DNA of 64,000 bases from Roseimarinus sediminis. GTDB lineage: Bacteria > Bacteroidota > Bacteroidia > Bacteroidales > Prolixibacteraceae. Numbering within the stretch: position 1 is the stretch's first letter; every line of letters begins with the position of its first letter. The notes below the pieces were generated by a model. That model ran no database searches. It saw only the letters and a program-made list of their open reading frames with translations, and had not been told where the DNA came from. Positions 1 through 7,366 of this stretch are shown here, one piece after another. Where the stretch lies: positions 1 to 64,000 of the forward strand of contig NZ_JBNPXV010000011.1 in the NCBI RefSeq assembly GCF_050433125.1, written 5' to 3'. The translations under genes and the position numbers were made by a program.

Positions 1-338
1 ATTGCTTTTAAAAAAGACGCAAATTCCTGTGTCATTCGCGTTCCTTTTGCTACAATCGTCCAATCCCTGCAAACGATCTGGCCGGTATCGATATTTGTCC
101 ATCTTCGTCGCTTCACATTTAAATAACATGCTTTGCCCCGCAGAGGAAAATCTTGCACTGTGACTGCGTCATAAAATCCCTTGGATATCAGACGTTGTTT
201 TGAGTATTCTTCGGGAGGAACATTATTTTCTTCGAGATAAATCGTATAATATTCTTTGTTCTTTTCGGTCTTTACAACTGTAAAGTAGTTCAACATGCCA
301 TCGGGCAACATTAAACTTATAATTTCATCATAGTTCAT
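1..338 (-). CDS. ISAon1-type transposase, N-terminal region (cut by window edge)
   Basis: The reading frame opens at the ATG at 338 and runs off the left edge without a stop (112 whole codons). The protein has the pattern of the N-terminal module found upstream of ISAon1-family (IS/DDE) transposases: an opening MLPDGMLNYF segment, then YTIYLEENNVPPEEY, SKGFY, DFPLRGKA and the basic VKRRRW block. In such elements this module is usually a separate short frame preceding the catalytic DDE frame, which would lie left of the window. Family recognition is from memory of the motif pattern, not a search. Whether the element is intact cannot be seen. Confidence 0.7.
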   Translation of the reverse strand, partial: MNYDEIISLMLPDGMLNYFTVVKTEKNKEYYTIYLEENNVPPEEYSKQRLISKGFYDAVTVQDFPLRGKACYLNVKRRRWTNIDTGQIVCRDWTIVAKGTRMTQEFASFLKA

Positions 339-697
339 ACCACAAATTAAAAACTTATCAAGTTACTCCCCAAATTTTTGGCTTGATCCATCTATATCGG
401 ATTCACATCGGATATCGACAACAGAAATTATAGGAAACATTTTCCCACCAAGCATCATTTGTTTCAGAAAATCAGTGATAAATAATCTTACCCCTCCGAG
501 TAATTCTATCTTACCCCTCCGAGTAATTTTACCTTAGCAGAACGGATAATTTCATTCTGCCCGATCGGGTAAGATTCTGTTTGCGCCGGGAGCCTGTTCT
601 CGATAATGATTACAGCAACTGTTGTGGTATGATCTTTAATTTTGAAAATCCAGAAAGATAAAGGGTAAGCCATTGAAAGAAGTTCTATTTCTTTCAA
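339..697. other. Gene-free stretch upstream of the transposase, with short tandem repeats
   Basis: No convincing gene. A 63-codon open frame at 506-697 (minus) is made partly of repeat sequence and has no family features, so I do not call it. The stretch probably contains the right end and promoter of the insertion element. It holds the 23-bp tandem repeat described separately and an inverted relative of it near 553-572. Confidence 0.5.
486..531. repeat. Two tandem 23-bp copies, with an inverted relative downstream
   Basis: Copies at 486-508 and 509-531 share the core CTTACCCCTCCGAGTAATT. A related sequence in the opposite orientation (ATTCTGCCCGATCGGGTAAG) lies at about 553-572. The position just outside a transposase gene suggests an insertion-sequence end, but no target duplication can be checked without the other end. 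Confidence 0.6.
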
Positions 698-1651
698 TTA
701 CCAGAAGTACCACCCTATGTTCATTGAAAATGCTCCGTTTCGCACACGCATGTAATTGGTATTTACGAAATTGTTGATATGATTGGAATATTCAAGCTCA
801 AAGAAAAAACGCTTTGCAAAGTCAAATCCTATGCCGCCAACATAATTAAGCATTACTTTGCCAAAATTGGAATATTGTGGATCGTCAAAAACTATTTCAC
901 TTCGTTGCAATACCAAAAAATCGAACCGCAAACCACCATACACCCGGTAGTTGGCTTTTTGTACAACGGGAAAATAATAATTGATAAGAAAGTCGGTTGA
1001 CAGGAAGTAGAATTTTGATTCAAAATTATTACTTGTGTAACCAGCATAACTCTTGTTTGATTCGGAGAAATAAAATGTATATTGATTTCGAAGCCCTTTC
1101 AAATGAGTAAAACTGAATCTGGGAGAAAATGAAAATGAAGAACTAATTGGAAAATTTCCTTTTATTCCACCGGTAATATTGTTTTCAATACTTGCTTCCT
1201 GTTTGGCAACACTTTTTCCGTATTGCTCCATTTCATAATAGTAGGCCGTCTGCCAGCCGCTGTTGCCTTTAAGGTACAAACCAATTGCATTTTCGATGTT
1301 TGGCTGTGCCAAAATACTCCCGTTAAGCACCAAAAAAGTAAGTCCTAAAAAGGTGATCCGTTTCATACTTTCAATTTTATAATTGTTGTTTGCTAGTATG
1401 ATGTGATTTATAGGAATGGTGGCACTTTTTTCGGGATAAATCAATTCAATGTTTCCTTTCATCTTCAAGGTGTCGAGATGGAGTATGGCGGTTTCGATGC
1501 TTTCCATCTCAGAAACTTCAGGTTCCATCCAAACAGTGTCGGTAACAATTATGTATTCATATACAACAATTGTGTCGGGTATTTGTGAAAAAGCACTGCC
1601 CGTTAAGAGCAGTGCCGATAGTAAACTATTTAGTTTGATGAAAGGGTTCAT
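698..1651 (-). CDS. Outer-membrane beta-barrel-like protein with an internal second signal peptide (paralogue A)
   Basis: Residues 1-23 form a Sec signal ending in SAFSQ. The mature start carries the motif DTIVVYEYIIVTDTVWMEP (about residues 26-44), shared with the proteins at 3404-4378 and 4378-5244. At residue 96 (codon at 1364-1366) a second, canonical signal peptide begins (MKRITFLGL... to ILAQ). The remaining ~200 residues alternate short aromatic and polar strands and end in an aromatic residue (WYFW), as in small outer-membrane barrels. Its start overlaps the stop of the upstream lipoprotein by one base (TAATG), so it is the last gene of the sigma-headed operon. No specific function is known. 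Either a fusion of a secreted linker to a barrel, or an internal start producing a separate barrel, is possible. Confidence 0.75.
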   Translation of the reverse strand: MNPFIKLNSLLSALLLTGSAFSQIPDTIVVYEYIIVTDTVWMEPEVSEMESIETAILHLDTLKMKGNIELIYPEKSATIPINHIILANNNYKIESMKRITFLGLTFLVLNGSILAQPNIENAIGLYLKGNSGWQTAYYYEMEQYGKSVAKQEASIENNITGGIKGNFPISSSFSFSPRFSFTHLKGLRNQYTFYFSESNKSYAGYTSNNFESKFYFLSTDFLINYYFPVVQKANYRVYGGLRFDFLVLQRSEIVFDDPQYSNFGKVMLNYVGGIGFDFAKRFFFELEYSNHINNFVNTNYMRVRNGAFSMNIGWYFW

Positions 1652-2445
1652 TATTCAAATTGGATGTAAATGGTCGAATCGCTGCAAAAGCCGTAATTTG
1701 ATAGTACACTTACTTCAATTCCTATTTTTGTTTTATCGGGATCGGCCAGTGTAGAATCGTAAATAATGCCAAAATGCTCACCGAAATCTACTCCTTTTAC
1801 AACAAGCTCTTCAAAATGAATTGTACTATGCGTGGCATAAACCTCAATGTTGGGTTTGAAACTGATAATGATTGGGATTTCCTTGTTCTTTGGAGCGGGG
1901 TTTTCTTTAAAACAAAGACTGTCGAAGCGGACTTTCAGGTGATCGATATTCAGATAGCTTTCCGTTTCGAGTATTTTCTCGTCGACACTTTGTGCGATTT
2001 CATTTACCAGATGGGCAAGTTCATCGTTGGTATAAATTTGCACATACAGGTTGTTCCGGATAAATTCCTGCCCTTGCTTGTAAGAGCAGTTTCCCACTAC
2101 TGCAGGGTTGTCGATTTGCCTGTCATAGCTGTTTCTTTCGTTCGAAAAGCCATTCTTGTTTGAGATAAAAAAATCGTATGCTTCATTGCTGCTTTCAAAT
2201 ACCCGTACTTGTACATGGCAATAACCCGAATCACTACTCCACCGATACCCGTAATATGCTCTGTTCTCGATGATACTGGCATCAAAATAATCAAACTGGA
2301 TTTCACCCATTTTCTCAAGCGCAGGAAGATCTGCATGCGATAGATCAATTCGCGGTCTGATCAGCTCGATTTCGTCAGGTTCTTTATTACAGGCCGAAAA
2401 CACAACAAGTACCCAAAGTACACATAATAGGTTTTTAAAGCTCAT
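1651..2445 (-). CDS. Lipoprotein of unknown function in the sigma-headed operon
   Basis: A short signal peptide ends in a lipobox (VVFSAC, Cys19), so the 264-residue product should be a periplasmic or surface lipoprotein. The body has no family I recognise. It contains segments resembling periplasmic binding or protein-interaction domains (SNEAYDFFISN, LYVQIYTNDELAHLVNEIAQSVDEKI), which recall the DUF6599/DUF4367-like metabolite-sensing folds only loosely. It lies between another lipoprotein (20 bp upstream) and barrel A (one-base overlap), so it is almost certainly co-transcribed. A role as an accessory to the neighbouring barrels is inference. Confidence 0.7.
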   Translation of the reverse strand: MSFKNLLCVLWVLVVFSACNKEPDEIELIRPRIDLSHADLPALEKMGEIQFDYFDASIIENRAYYGYRWSSDSGYCHVQVRVFESSNEAYDFFISNKNGFSNERNSYDRQIDNPAVVGNCSYKQGQEFIRNNLYVQIYTNDELAHLVNEIAQSVDEKILETESYLNIDHLKVRFDSLCFKENPAPKNKEIPIIISFKPNIEVYATHSTIHFEELVVKGVDFGEHFGIIYDSTLADPDKTKIGIEVSVLSNYGFCSDSTIYIQFE

Positions 2446-2465
2446 GGTATTAGTTCGTCAGTGTG

Positions 2466-3398
2466 TTATTTACCAATTTCAATTTCCACCAAATTTTCAT
2501 TGTTGCCCAGCCATATGCGGCCATCGTCGAGCAAGGTTTCATCAATGGTTTTAAATTCAACTCCCAATCCGGGATATTTGTAATAGACTGAATAAGAACC
2601 GGGTTCAATGAATCCCCTGAAAGTATATTCTTTCTCATACTGGTAGGTTTCACCAGCCTTTAACAGCAACAGCTTATCGATATCGTAATAGCTATCGTAC
2701 TTATAAACCCGGCTAAGATCATTTATTGAATTCCATGACCTTTCTTTCTTGCTGTCAATCAAGGTAATCCTCCACTTGTTGTCGTACAGGCCATTGTCGG
2801 TTAAAACATTGGGATTGAGAACGTAATAATTCCAGTCGTCGTTGTTGTGTAGTAAAAAACGGACATTGAGTACCGAATCGTTCTTCAGAACAAGGTTTTC
2901 GATGGTAAGCGACAGTCCTTTTTTGAGTTGGCCATTTTGCTTCAGTGCATCAATGAGCTGTGGGCTGTTTCGCGGATCATGAACAAGCGGGTCGCCCATG
3001 TACCAACACTGCGATCGTTCAAGTTTGACTACAAAGTCAGCCATGTCGAGCCGGTTGTAAATCAGCAGGGAATCGGTATACGGACCATCGCAGGGCTTAC
3101 AATCATTGAACATGCCCTCAAAAATAATAGCTCCGTTGTATACTATCCAATACTTTGTATAATTAATCTGTTCCAGTTCCGCCTCAACCGACTTATTCAG
3201 ATAAAACTGTCGTGACGAACTGTCGTACCAGGCAATATCGTCCGATGCTATCAACAGGTGATCACCAATGACGATGTTGATTCCATCGCCGGCCCGAAGC
3301 CTGGGTTCAAGCGCATCGTTGGAGCACGACAGCATGAAAAGCCCCAATAAAACAGCGGTAAATGCTAAAGTTCCTATTCGAATCTGCTTCATGTCCAC
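2466..3398 (-). CDS. Lipoprotein of unknown function, beta-rich
   Basis: 310 residues with a signal peptide and lipobox LFMLSC (Cys25). The sequence is rich in beta-strand patterns (TIENLVLKNDSVLNVRFLLHNNDD, YEKEYTFRGFIEPGSYSVYYKY), as in immunoglobulin-like or jelly-roll modules. A CKPC pair lies near residues 100-103. No family is recognised. Start chosen at the only Met that yields a normal lipoprotein signal; five bases separate it from the stop of barrel paralogue B, so it belongs to the same operon. Confidence 0.7.
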   Translation of the reverse strand: MDMKQIRIGTLAFTAVLLGLFMLSCSNDALEPRLRAGDGINIVIGDHLLIASDDIAWYDSSSRQFYLNKSVEAELEQINYTKYWIVYNGAIIFEGMFNDCKPCDGPYTDSLLIYNRLDMADFVVKLERSQCWYMGDPLVHDPRNSPQLIDALKQNGQLKKGLSLTIENLVLKNDSVLNVRFLLHNNDDWNYYVLNPNVLTDNGLYDNKWRITLIDSKKERSWNSINDLSRVYKYDSYYDIDKLLLLKAGETYQYEKEYTFRGFIEPGSYSVYYKYPGLGVEFKTIDETLLDDGRIWLGNNENLVEIEIGK

Positions 3399-3403
3399 TT
3401 CTT

Positions 3404-4378
3404 TTAAAACACATAATTAATTCCCAAAGATGCTCCAATGGTTTTGAAATAATAATCGTTATTGCCCAGCACAAGCCCCTCGGGGATGTTTAAGCTGTTG
3501 TAAATGCTGTTGACTGATTTTGCAAATTTCGCACTTACGCTTAAATGACTCTTGATGCGGCAAGTTACCCCCCCCTGAAAGGCAATCAGATTAAATCGGG
3601 TCTTTATCTGATGATGCCAGGTACTGGTTCCTATTACCCGATGGCTATTTAAAAACTCCATATGACTCAACTCAAATCCGGCAAAGGGCTGCCAGTTTCC
3701 CAGCTTCACATTAAATTTTAAAGGCAGCGAAACCTGAAGATAGTTGAGTGTAAAGAGCCCGGTATTCAATTCATCGAGCAATATGCGGGTATATATTTTG
3801 GCATAATCGTATTCAATAGCAGGCAGGGTTTCATCGATTTCCTTCAGCTGTTTGTACTCCGAAGGAGGTGACATGAAGGCTGCCTTAAGTCCTGTTGAAA
3901 TACTCACCCGGCTTCTGCTAAAGTTGAATTGTCGTTCAACCCCCAAATAGGCCCCGCTCCACATCGGGTTGCCTATGGTGCTTGTATGGTGTTGTAACCA
4001 CATACCCTCAGCGCCTGCCTTCAGGTTCCATTTCTGTTGAGCATAAATTGTTGTGTTCATACTGAGTAATAAAAAAGTAATCCATCCTGTTTTGCTCATC
4101 TTTTCATTCTTGAGATTGTTTTCCTTAATGATGTTCATTTTGGAAAGGGTGGCACTTTCTTCATTAAAAAATATTTCAGGAGGTGTTTTCGAATACATCG
4201 TGTCAGATAGAATTATTTTTTCTGCTGATAAGTTTTCAGGCAATGGAGATTCTATCCAAACCGTGTCTGTAACATGAATGTATTCATAAACCACCAGCGT
4301 ATCGGGGGTTTGTGAAAATGCACTGCCCGTTAGGAGCAGTGCAATGATTAGCTTGACAGGTTTAGAGAAAAGGATCAT
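3404..4378 (-). CDS. Outer-membrane beta-barrel-like protein with an internal second signal peptide (paralogue B)
   Basis: Built like paralogue A: signal peptide to SAFSQ (residue 23), motif DTLVVYEYIHVTDTVWIE (26-43), a ~50-residue linker, then a second hydrophobic signal-like start at Met94 (MSKTGWITFLLL... to IYAQ, codon at 4097-4099), then ~210 residues of barrel-like sequence ending in NYVF. The linkers of A and B resemble each other around SATLSKMNIIKENN, so the two-signal architecture is inherited and not a local frame accident. The start overlaps the previous stop by one base (TAATG). Porin-family (PF13568-like) barrels of this size are common partners of ECF-sigma systems in Bacteroidota; that assignment is inference. 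Confidence 0.75.
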   Translation of the reverse strand: MILFSKPVKLIIALLLTGSAFSQTPDTLVVYEYIHVTDTVWIESPLPENLSAEKIILSDTMYSKTPPEIFFNEESATLSKMNIIKENNLKNEKMSKTGWITFLLLSMNTTIYAQQKWNLKAGAEGMWLQHHTSTIGNPMWSGAYLGVERQFNFSRSRVSISTGLKAAFMSPPSEYKQLKEIDETLPAIEYDYAKIYTRILLDELNTGLFTLNYLQVSLPLKFNVKLGNWQPFAGFELSHMEFLNSHRVIGTSTWHHQIKTRFNLIAFQGGVTCRIKSHLSVSAKFAKSVNSIYNSLNIPEGLVLGNNDYYFKTIGASLGINYVF

Positions 4379-5244
4379 TATTCATGGTCGCCTTGCGGCA
4401 TTAAATAAAATCTTAAACTAAGAGAATGGCTTGCCGAGGAATACAAATTGGTGCTTAAACGCTTGTTTGCTGCGGCAAAACTGCCTGAATAGGCCTTTAC
4501 TGTTAAGGAAAACTTTGGTTTAATCAGGTATTCAAAGCCCAGTGTCCAACCGCTTTCATTCCATTGGTAGGCCGGGAGCATCAATTCATAATCTTCCTCC
4601 AGGAGCGCCCTTTTAAACTCAATGCCACCAAAAAGAATCCATTTGCCGCTATGATAATGGAGCAAAAACGGAAAGGATACATTGTATTCAATTCTTGTAT
4701 CCATGGTGTCGAGGTCGACAAGCGAACTGCTGGTAAAACTACTTGTGCTTGAATAGGGTTTCCCCCTTGACTGAATTCCGGCCGAGAACGACCAATGGTC
4801 TGAATGAAGCGGAAATCTAAGTTCGATCCCATATCGGTTAAGCAATGACATGCCTGTGACCCCATAAGGGTTAGGTTTAACAGCCGCCCAGGAATAGCCA
4901 ATGCTGAGACTGACCAAGGGCTTTGAAAGCAGGCTTTTCTTTGCATCTACCTCTTCTTCTGCAGGAAGCACATTCGGGGCAAGGTTGTCTGTGCTCCGGT
5001 TTTCGTTCTTCACCGATACAGAAATTCCCGGCTTCATTGCATGTTCTGAAGCGACCAACTTCAAACTACTTTGGGCATTGGCCATGAGCTGTTCCATCTC
5101 TGGTTCAAGCCACACCGTATCGGTAACATACTGGTATTCATACACCACCAGTGTGTCGGATTGTGCCGGCAATTGCAGATTTAAAGTCAATAAGAGCAGC
5201 AAAAGAATTTTAGTTTGCAGGTTTTTCAATTCGGATGGTATCAT
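4378..5244 (-). CDS. Outer-membrane beta-barrel-like protein with shared N-terminal motif (paralogue C)
   Basis: 288 residues. The signal peptide ends near PAQ (residue 28) and is followed at once by DTLVVYEYQYVTDTVWLEP, the motif shared with A and B. Unlike them it has no second signal peptide: a polar linker (about 50-100) leads directly into barrel-like sequence (SLSIGYSWAAVKPN..., HSLSLRFYLM near the C-terminus). Its first 35 bases overlap the end of the sigma-factor gene in another frame, which indicates translational coupling to it. Confidence 0.75.
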   Translation of the reverse strand: MIPSELKNLQTKILLLLLLTLNLQLPAQSDTLVVYEYQYVTDTVWLEPEMEQLMANAQSSLKLVASEHAMKPGISVSVKNENRSTDNLAPNVLPAEEEVDAKKSLLSKPLVSLSIGYSWAAVKPNPYGVTGMSLLNRYGIELRFPLHSDHWSFSAGIQSRGKPYSSTSSFTSSSLVDLDTMDTRIEYNVSFPFLLHYHSGKWILFGGIEFKRALLEEDYELMLPAYQWNESGWTLGFEYLIKPKFSLTVKAYSGSFAAANKRLSTNLYSSASHSLSLRFYLMPQGDHE

Positions 5245-6304
5245 GGATTACAATAGTTTTTTTGATAATTACTGCTTCTGCATTGGCCGGCTTTCGCTCT
5301 TCTTTCTTTTCTTCCTGAGTTGCCTCTTCGACAAGTAGCTCAAGCACTCCGCCTGAAAGGGTGTCGGGTTCATTGGTTTTTACTGTATCGGGAAGAGCGG
5401 AAAAAACGGCTGGCTGTGGACTAGTTTGCACCGATTCGTTCTCACGCTTACCGAAAGCCAGCCAACAGCTTGCGGCCATCAGTGTGGCAGCCGAGCCGTA
5501 AAGAACTGCCTTGCCGCCAAGAGTCGCTGTCCATTTTATGGCATTTTGCGTTGTGGCATTTTGCACAAAGGCAGGGATTGCGGTACTCATTTCGAAACCT
5601 TTAAGCCCTCGTCTGAAAATGCGATCAACGGGGCGGCCGGGTAATAACAAAAGCAAAAACCACGCTATATTGCGTCGCTGAATCAGCGACTGCTGCTCCA
5701 GCGCCCTGGCATAAAGCAGCTCCTGTGCCTTCTTGCGGGCCCTGCTCAGATGCGACTTTGATGTACCCACGCTAATACTCAGCATTTGAGCAATTTGTTC
5801 GTGTTTGTATCCTTCAATCACATAAAGATTGAACACCGTTTTATGATGCAGCGGAAGGTGATCGATTACCGAAAGAAGTTCACCCGCTGTAAACGATGCC
5901 TGCTCGATGGCAGCCCTTATCTTATTTCGCGCCTGTTCCATTGTTGTTTCGTGTACAGTTTGATCAAGCTTTTCGTCGAGCCACATGACATGTTGCTTTT
6001 GACGCAGGTGAAGCAAAGCCTTGTTAAGGGCAATCTTACGGATCCATCCTTCAATACTTCCATGGTTACGAAAAGTATCGGCTTTGTTAATTGCCGTGAT
6101 AAACGTTTCATGAAGCAAATCTTCGGCAAGACTTTCATCTCCAACATACCTTCGGCATAAGCCTTTCAGGGCCGGAGCATTTTCCCGGTAGAGTTTTTCC
6201 CAATTTATCGTCTTCAAAATAATCTGGTTTTGCTTGGTCAACCAACATAAGGATGCAGAAGAATAGAAAGGTTGCACCCAGATGGCATTTTTTTTCGAAA
6301 ACAT
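5210..6304 (-). CDS. ECF sigma factor fused to a transmembrane anchor and extracytoplasmic tail
   Basis: Counting from the longest frame (Met at 6352), region 2 spans about residues 55-118 (LCRRYVGDESLAEDLLHETF, GWIRKIALNKALL) and region 4 about 155-212 (DHLPLHHKTVFNLYVIEGY, EQIAQML, HLSRARKKAQELL). Ordinary ECF sigmas end there. This one continues for ~170 residues with a hydrophobic stretch (229-237), a strong membrane segment (about 282-300, AVLYGSAATLMAASCWLAFG) and a Glu/Lys-rich tail ending VIHDTIRIEKPAN. The topology is that of a sigma joined to its own single-span anti-sigma. I start at the Met at 6304 because a promoter-like element lies between it and 6352; a TTG at 6241, just before the conserved region, is also possible. 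It heads the barrel/lipoprotein operon. Confidence 0.8.
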   Translation of the reverse strand: MFSKKNAIWVQPFYSSASLCWLTKQNQIILKTINWEKLYRENAPALKGLCRRYVGDESLAEDLLHETFITAINKADTFRNHGSIEGWIRKIALNKALLHLRQKQHVMWLDEKLDQTVHETTMEQARNKIRAAIEQASFTAGELLSVIDHLPLHHKTVFNLYVIEGYKHEQIAQMLSISVGTSKSHLSRARKKAQELLYARALEQQSLIQRRNIAWFLLLLLPGRPVDRIFRRGLKGFEMSTAIPAFVQNATTQNAIKWTATLGGKAVLYGSAATLMAASCWLAFGKRENESVQTSPQPAVFSALPDTVKTNEPDTLSGGVLELLVEEATQEEKKEERKPANAEAVIIKKTIVIHDTIRIEKPAN

Positions 6305-6339
6305 GCAATTTAAAACATGCAGGTAAACAAACAGGCAAA

Positions 6340-6347
6340 CAAAGGTA
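6340..6347 (-). promoter_or_regulatory. Possible Bacteroidota -7 element for the sigma-fusion operon
   Basis: On the minus strand this reads TACCTTTG, matching TAnnTTTG, with a TTTA about 21 bases upstream as a weak -33. It would place the transcript start near 6333, which supports the 6304 start codon. The surroundings carry repeated TAAACAAA-like words (6323-6355). Confidence 0.35.
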
Positions 6348-6381
6348 AACAAAGCCTGTTTATATAGTTAAACATATATCA

Positions 6382-7185
6382 ATGAAAATAAACAAAAAAG
6401 TAATCGTTGTAAGTGGAGCTGGCAGTGGAATGGGCCGTGAACTGGTCATTCAGCTGGTATTAAAAGGTGCCAAAGTCGCCATGGCAGACCTCAATGAAAA
6501 GGGTTTAAAGGAAACCGAAACAATGGCGGGAGCAGGCAAGGTATCGCTTCATACCCTTAACATTGCCGACCGGAAAGCTGTTGAACAACTACCCGAAGCT
6601 GTAATTGCTCACCATGGTGCGGTCGATGGAATCATCAACAACGCAGGCATCATCCAACCTTTTACCGACATGAACGATTTGGACTATGAGATCATTGAAC
6701 GAATTATCAATGTCAACCTGTATGGGACCATTTACATGACAAAAGCCTTTCTGCCCCACCTGCTCAAACGACCGGAAGCACATATTGCGAATGTTTCGAG
6801 CATGGGCGGATTTATTCCCTTTCCAGGACAAACAATGTACAGCGCCTCAAAGGCTGCTGTGAAAATTTTAACCGAAGGATTGTATTCCGAACTCAAAGAA
6901 AGCAATGTTGGTGTGACCATCATTCACCCCGGGGCCATCAATACCAATATTATGTTGAATTCGGGACTGACAAGCCCCGAAGCTGAAAAAGATGCCAAAG
7001 AAAGCGCAAGCCATAAAACCCTGGCAGCAGACAAAGCAGCCTCCATCATGATCGATGCCATTGAAAAAAATAAATTCAGGGTGATGGTTGGAAAAGATGC
7101 CCGAATGCTCGATTGGCTGTACCGTTTCCATCCTAAGATGGCAGTCAACCTAATTGTGAAACAAATGAGTAAAATGAAACACTGA
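6382..7185 (+). CDS. Short-chain dehydrogenase/reductase
   Basis: A classical-SDR NAD(P)-dependent oxidoreductase of 267 residues. The cofactor glycine motif GAGSGMG is at 12-18, NNAG at 86-89, and the catalytic Ser (139/140), Tyr153 and Lys157 are present in VSSMGG...MYSASKAA. An acidic residue after the second strand (MADLNE) hints at NAD preference, but this is weak. The substrate is not evident. It is transcribed away from the sigma-fusion gene and is separated from the next gene by ~180 bases, so it is probably monocistronic. Confidence 0.9.
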   Translation: MKINKKVIVVSGAGSGMGRELVIQLVLKGAKVAMADLNEKGLKETETMAGAGKVSLHTLNIADRKAVEQLPEAVIAHHGAVDGIINNAGIIQPFTDMNDLDYEIIERIINVNLYGTIYMTKAFLPHLLKRPEAHIANVSSMGGFIPFPGQTMYSASKAAVKILTEGLYSELKESNVGVTIIHPGAINTNIMLNSGLTSPEAEKDAKESASHKTLAADKAASIMIDAIEKNKFRVMVGKDARMLDWLYRFHPKMAVNLIVKQMSKMKH

Positions 7186-7366
7186 ACAGTCAAAAAGCAG
7201 TTTAACATCTGACGCTGGCACAAAATACGATCGTTCGCTCCCAAGCGCTTATCTACTTTTAGAAGTCGTGATGCTGCACTGGATTTTGCATTAAATTATG
7301 CATCTTTGGATAAAATACGGTACCTGGGTCTCAACGGGCTCTCATGCACTTTTAAAACTTACTACG

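Noticed and set aside
506..697. 63-codon open frame on the minus strand upstream of the transposase
   Set aside because: It is partly made of the 23-bp tandem repeat, shows no family features and has no supporting start context.
6305..6352. Upstream start of the sigma-fusion gene at 6352
   Set aside because: The added residues are hydrophobic and unrelated to sigma region 1/2, and a promoter-like TACCTTTG lies downstream of that codon.
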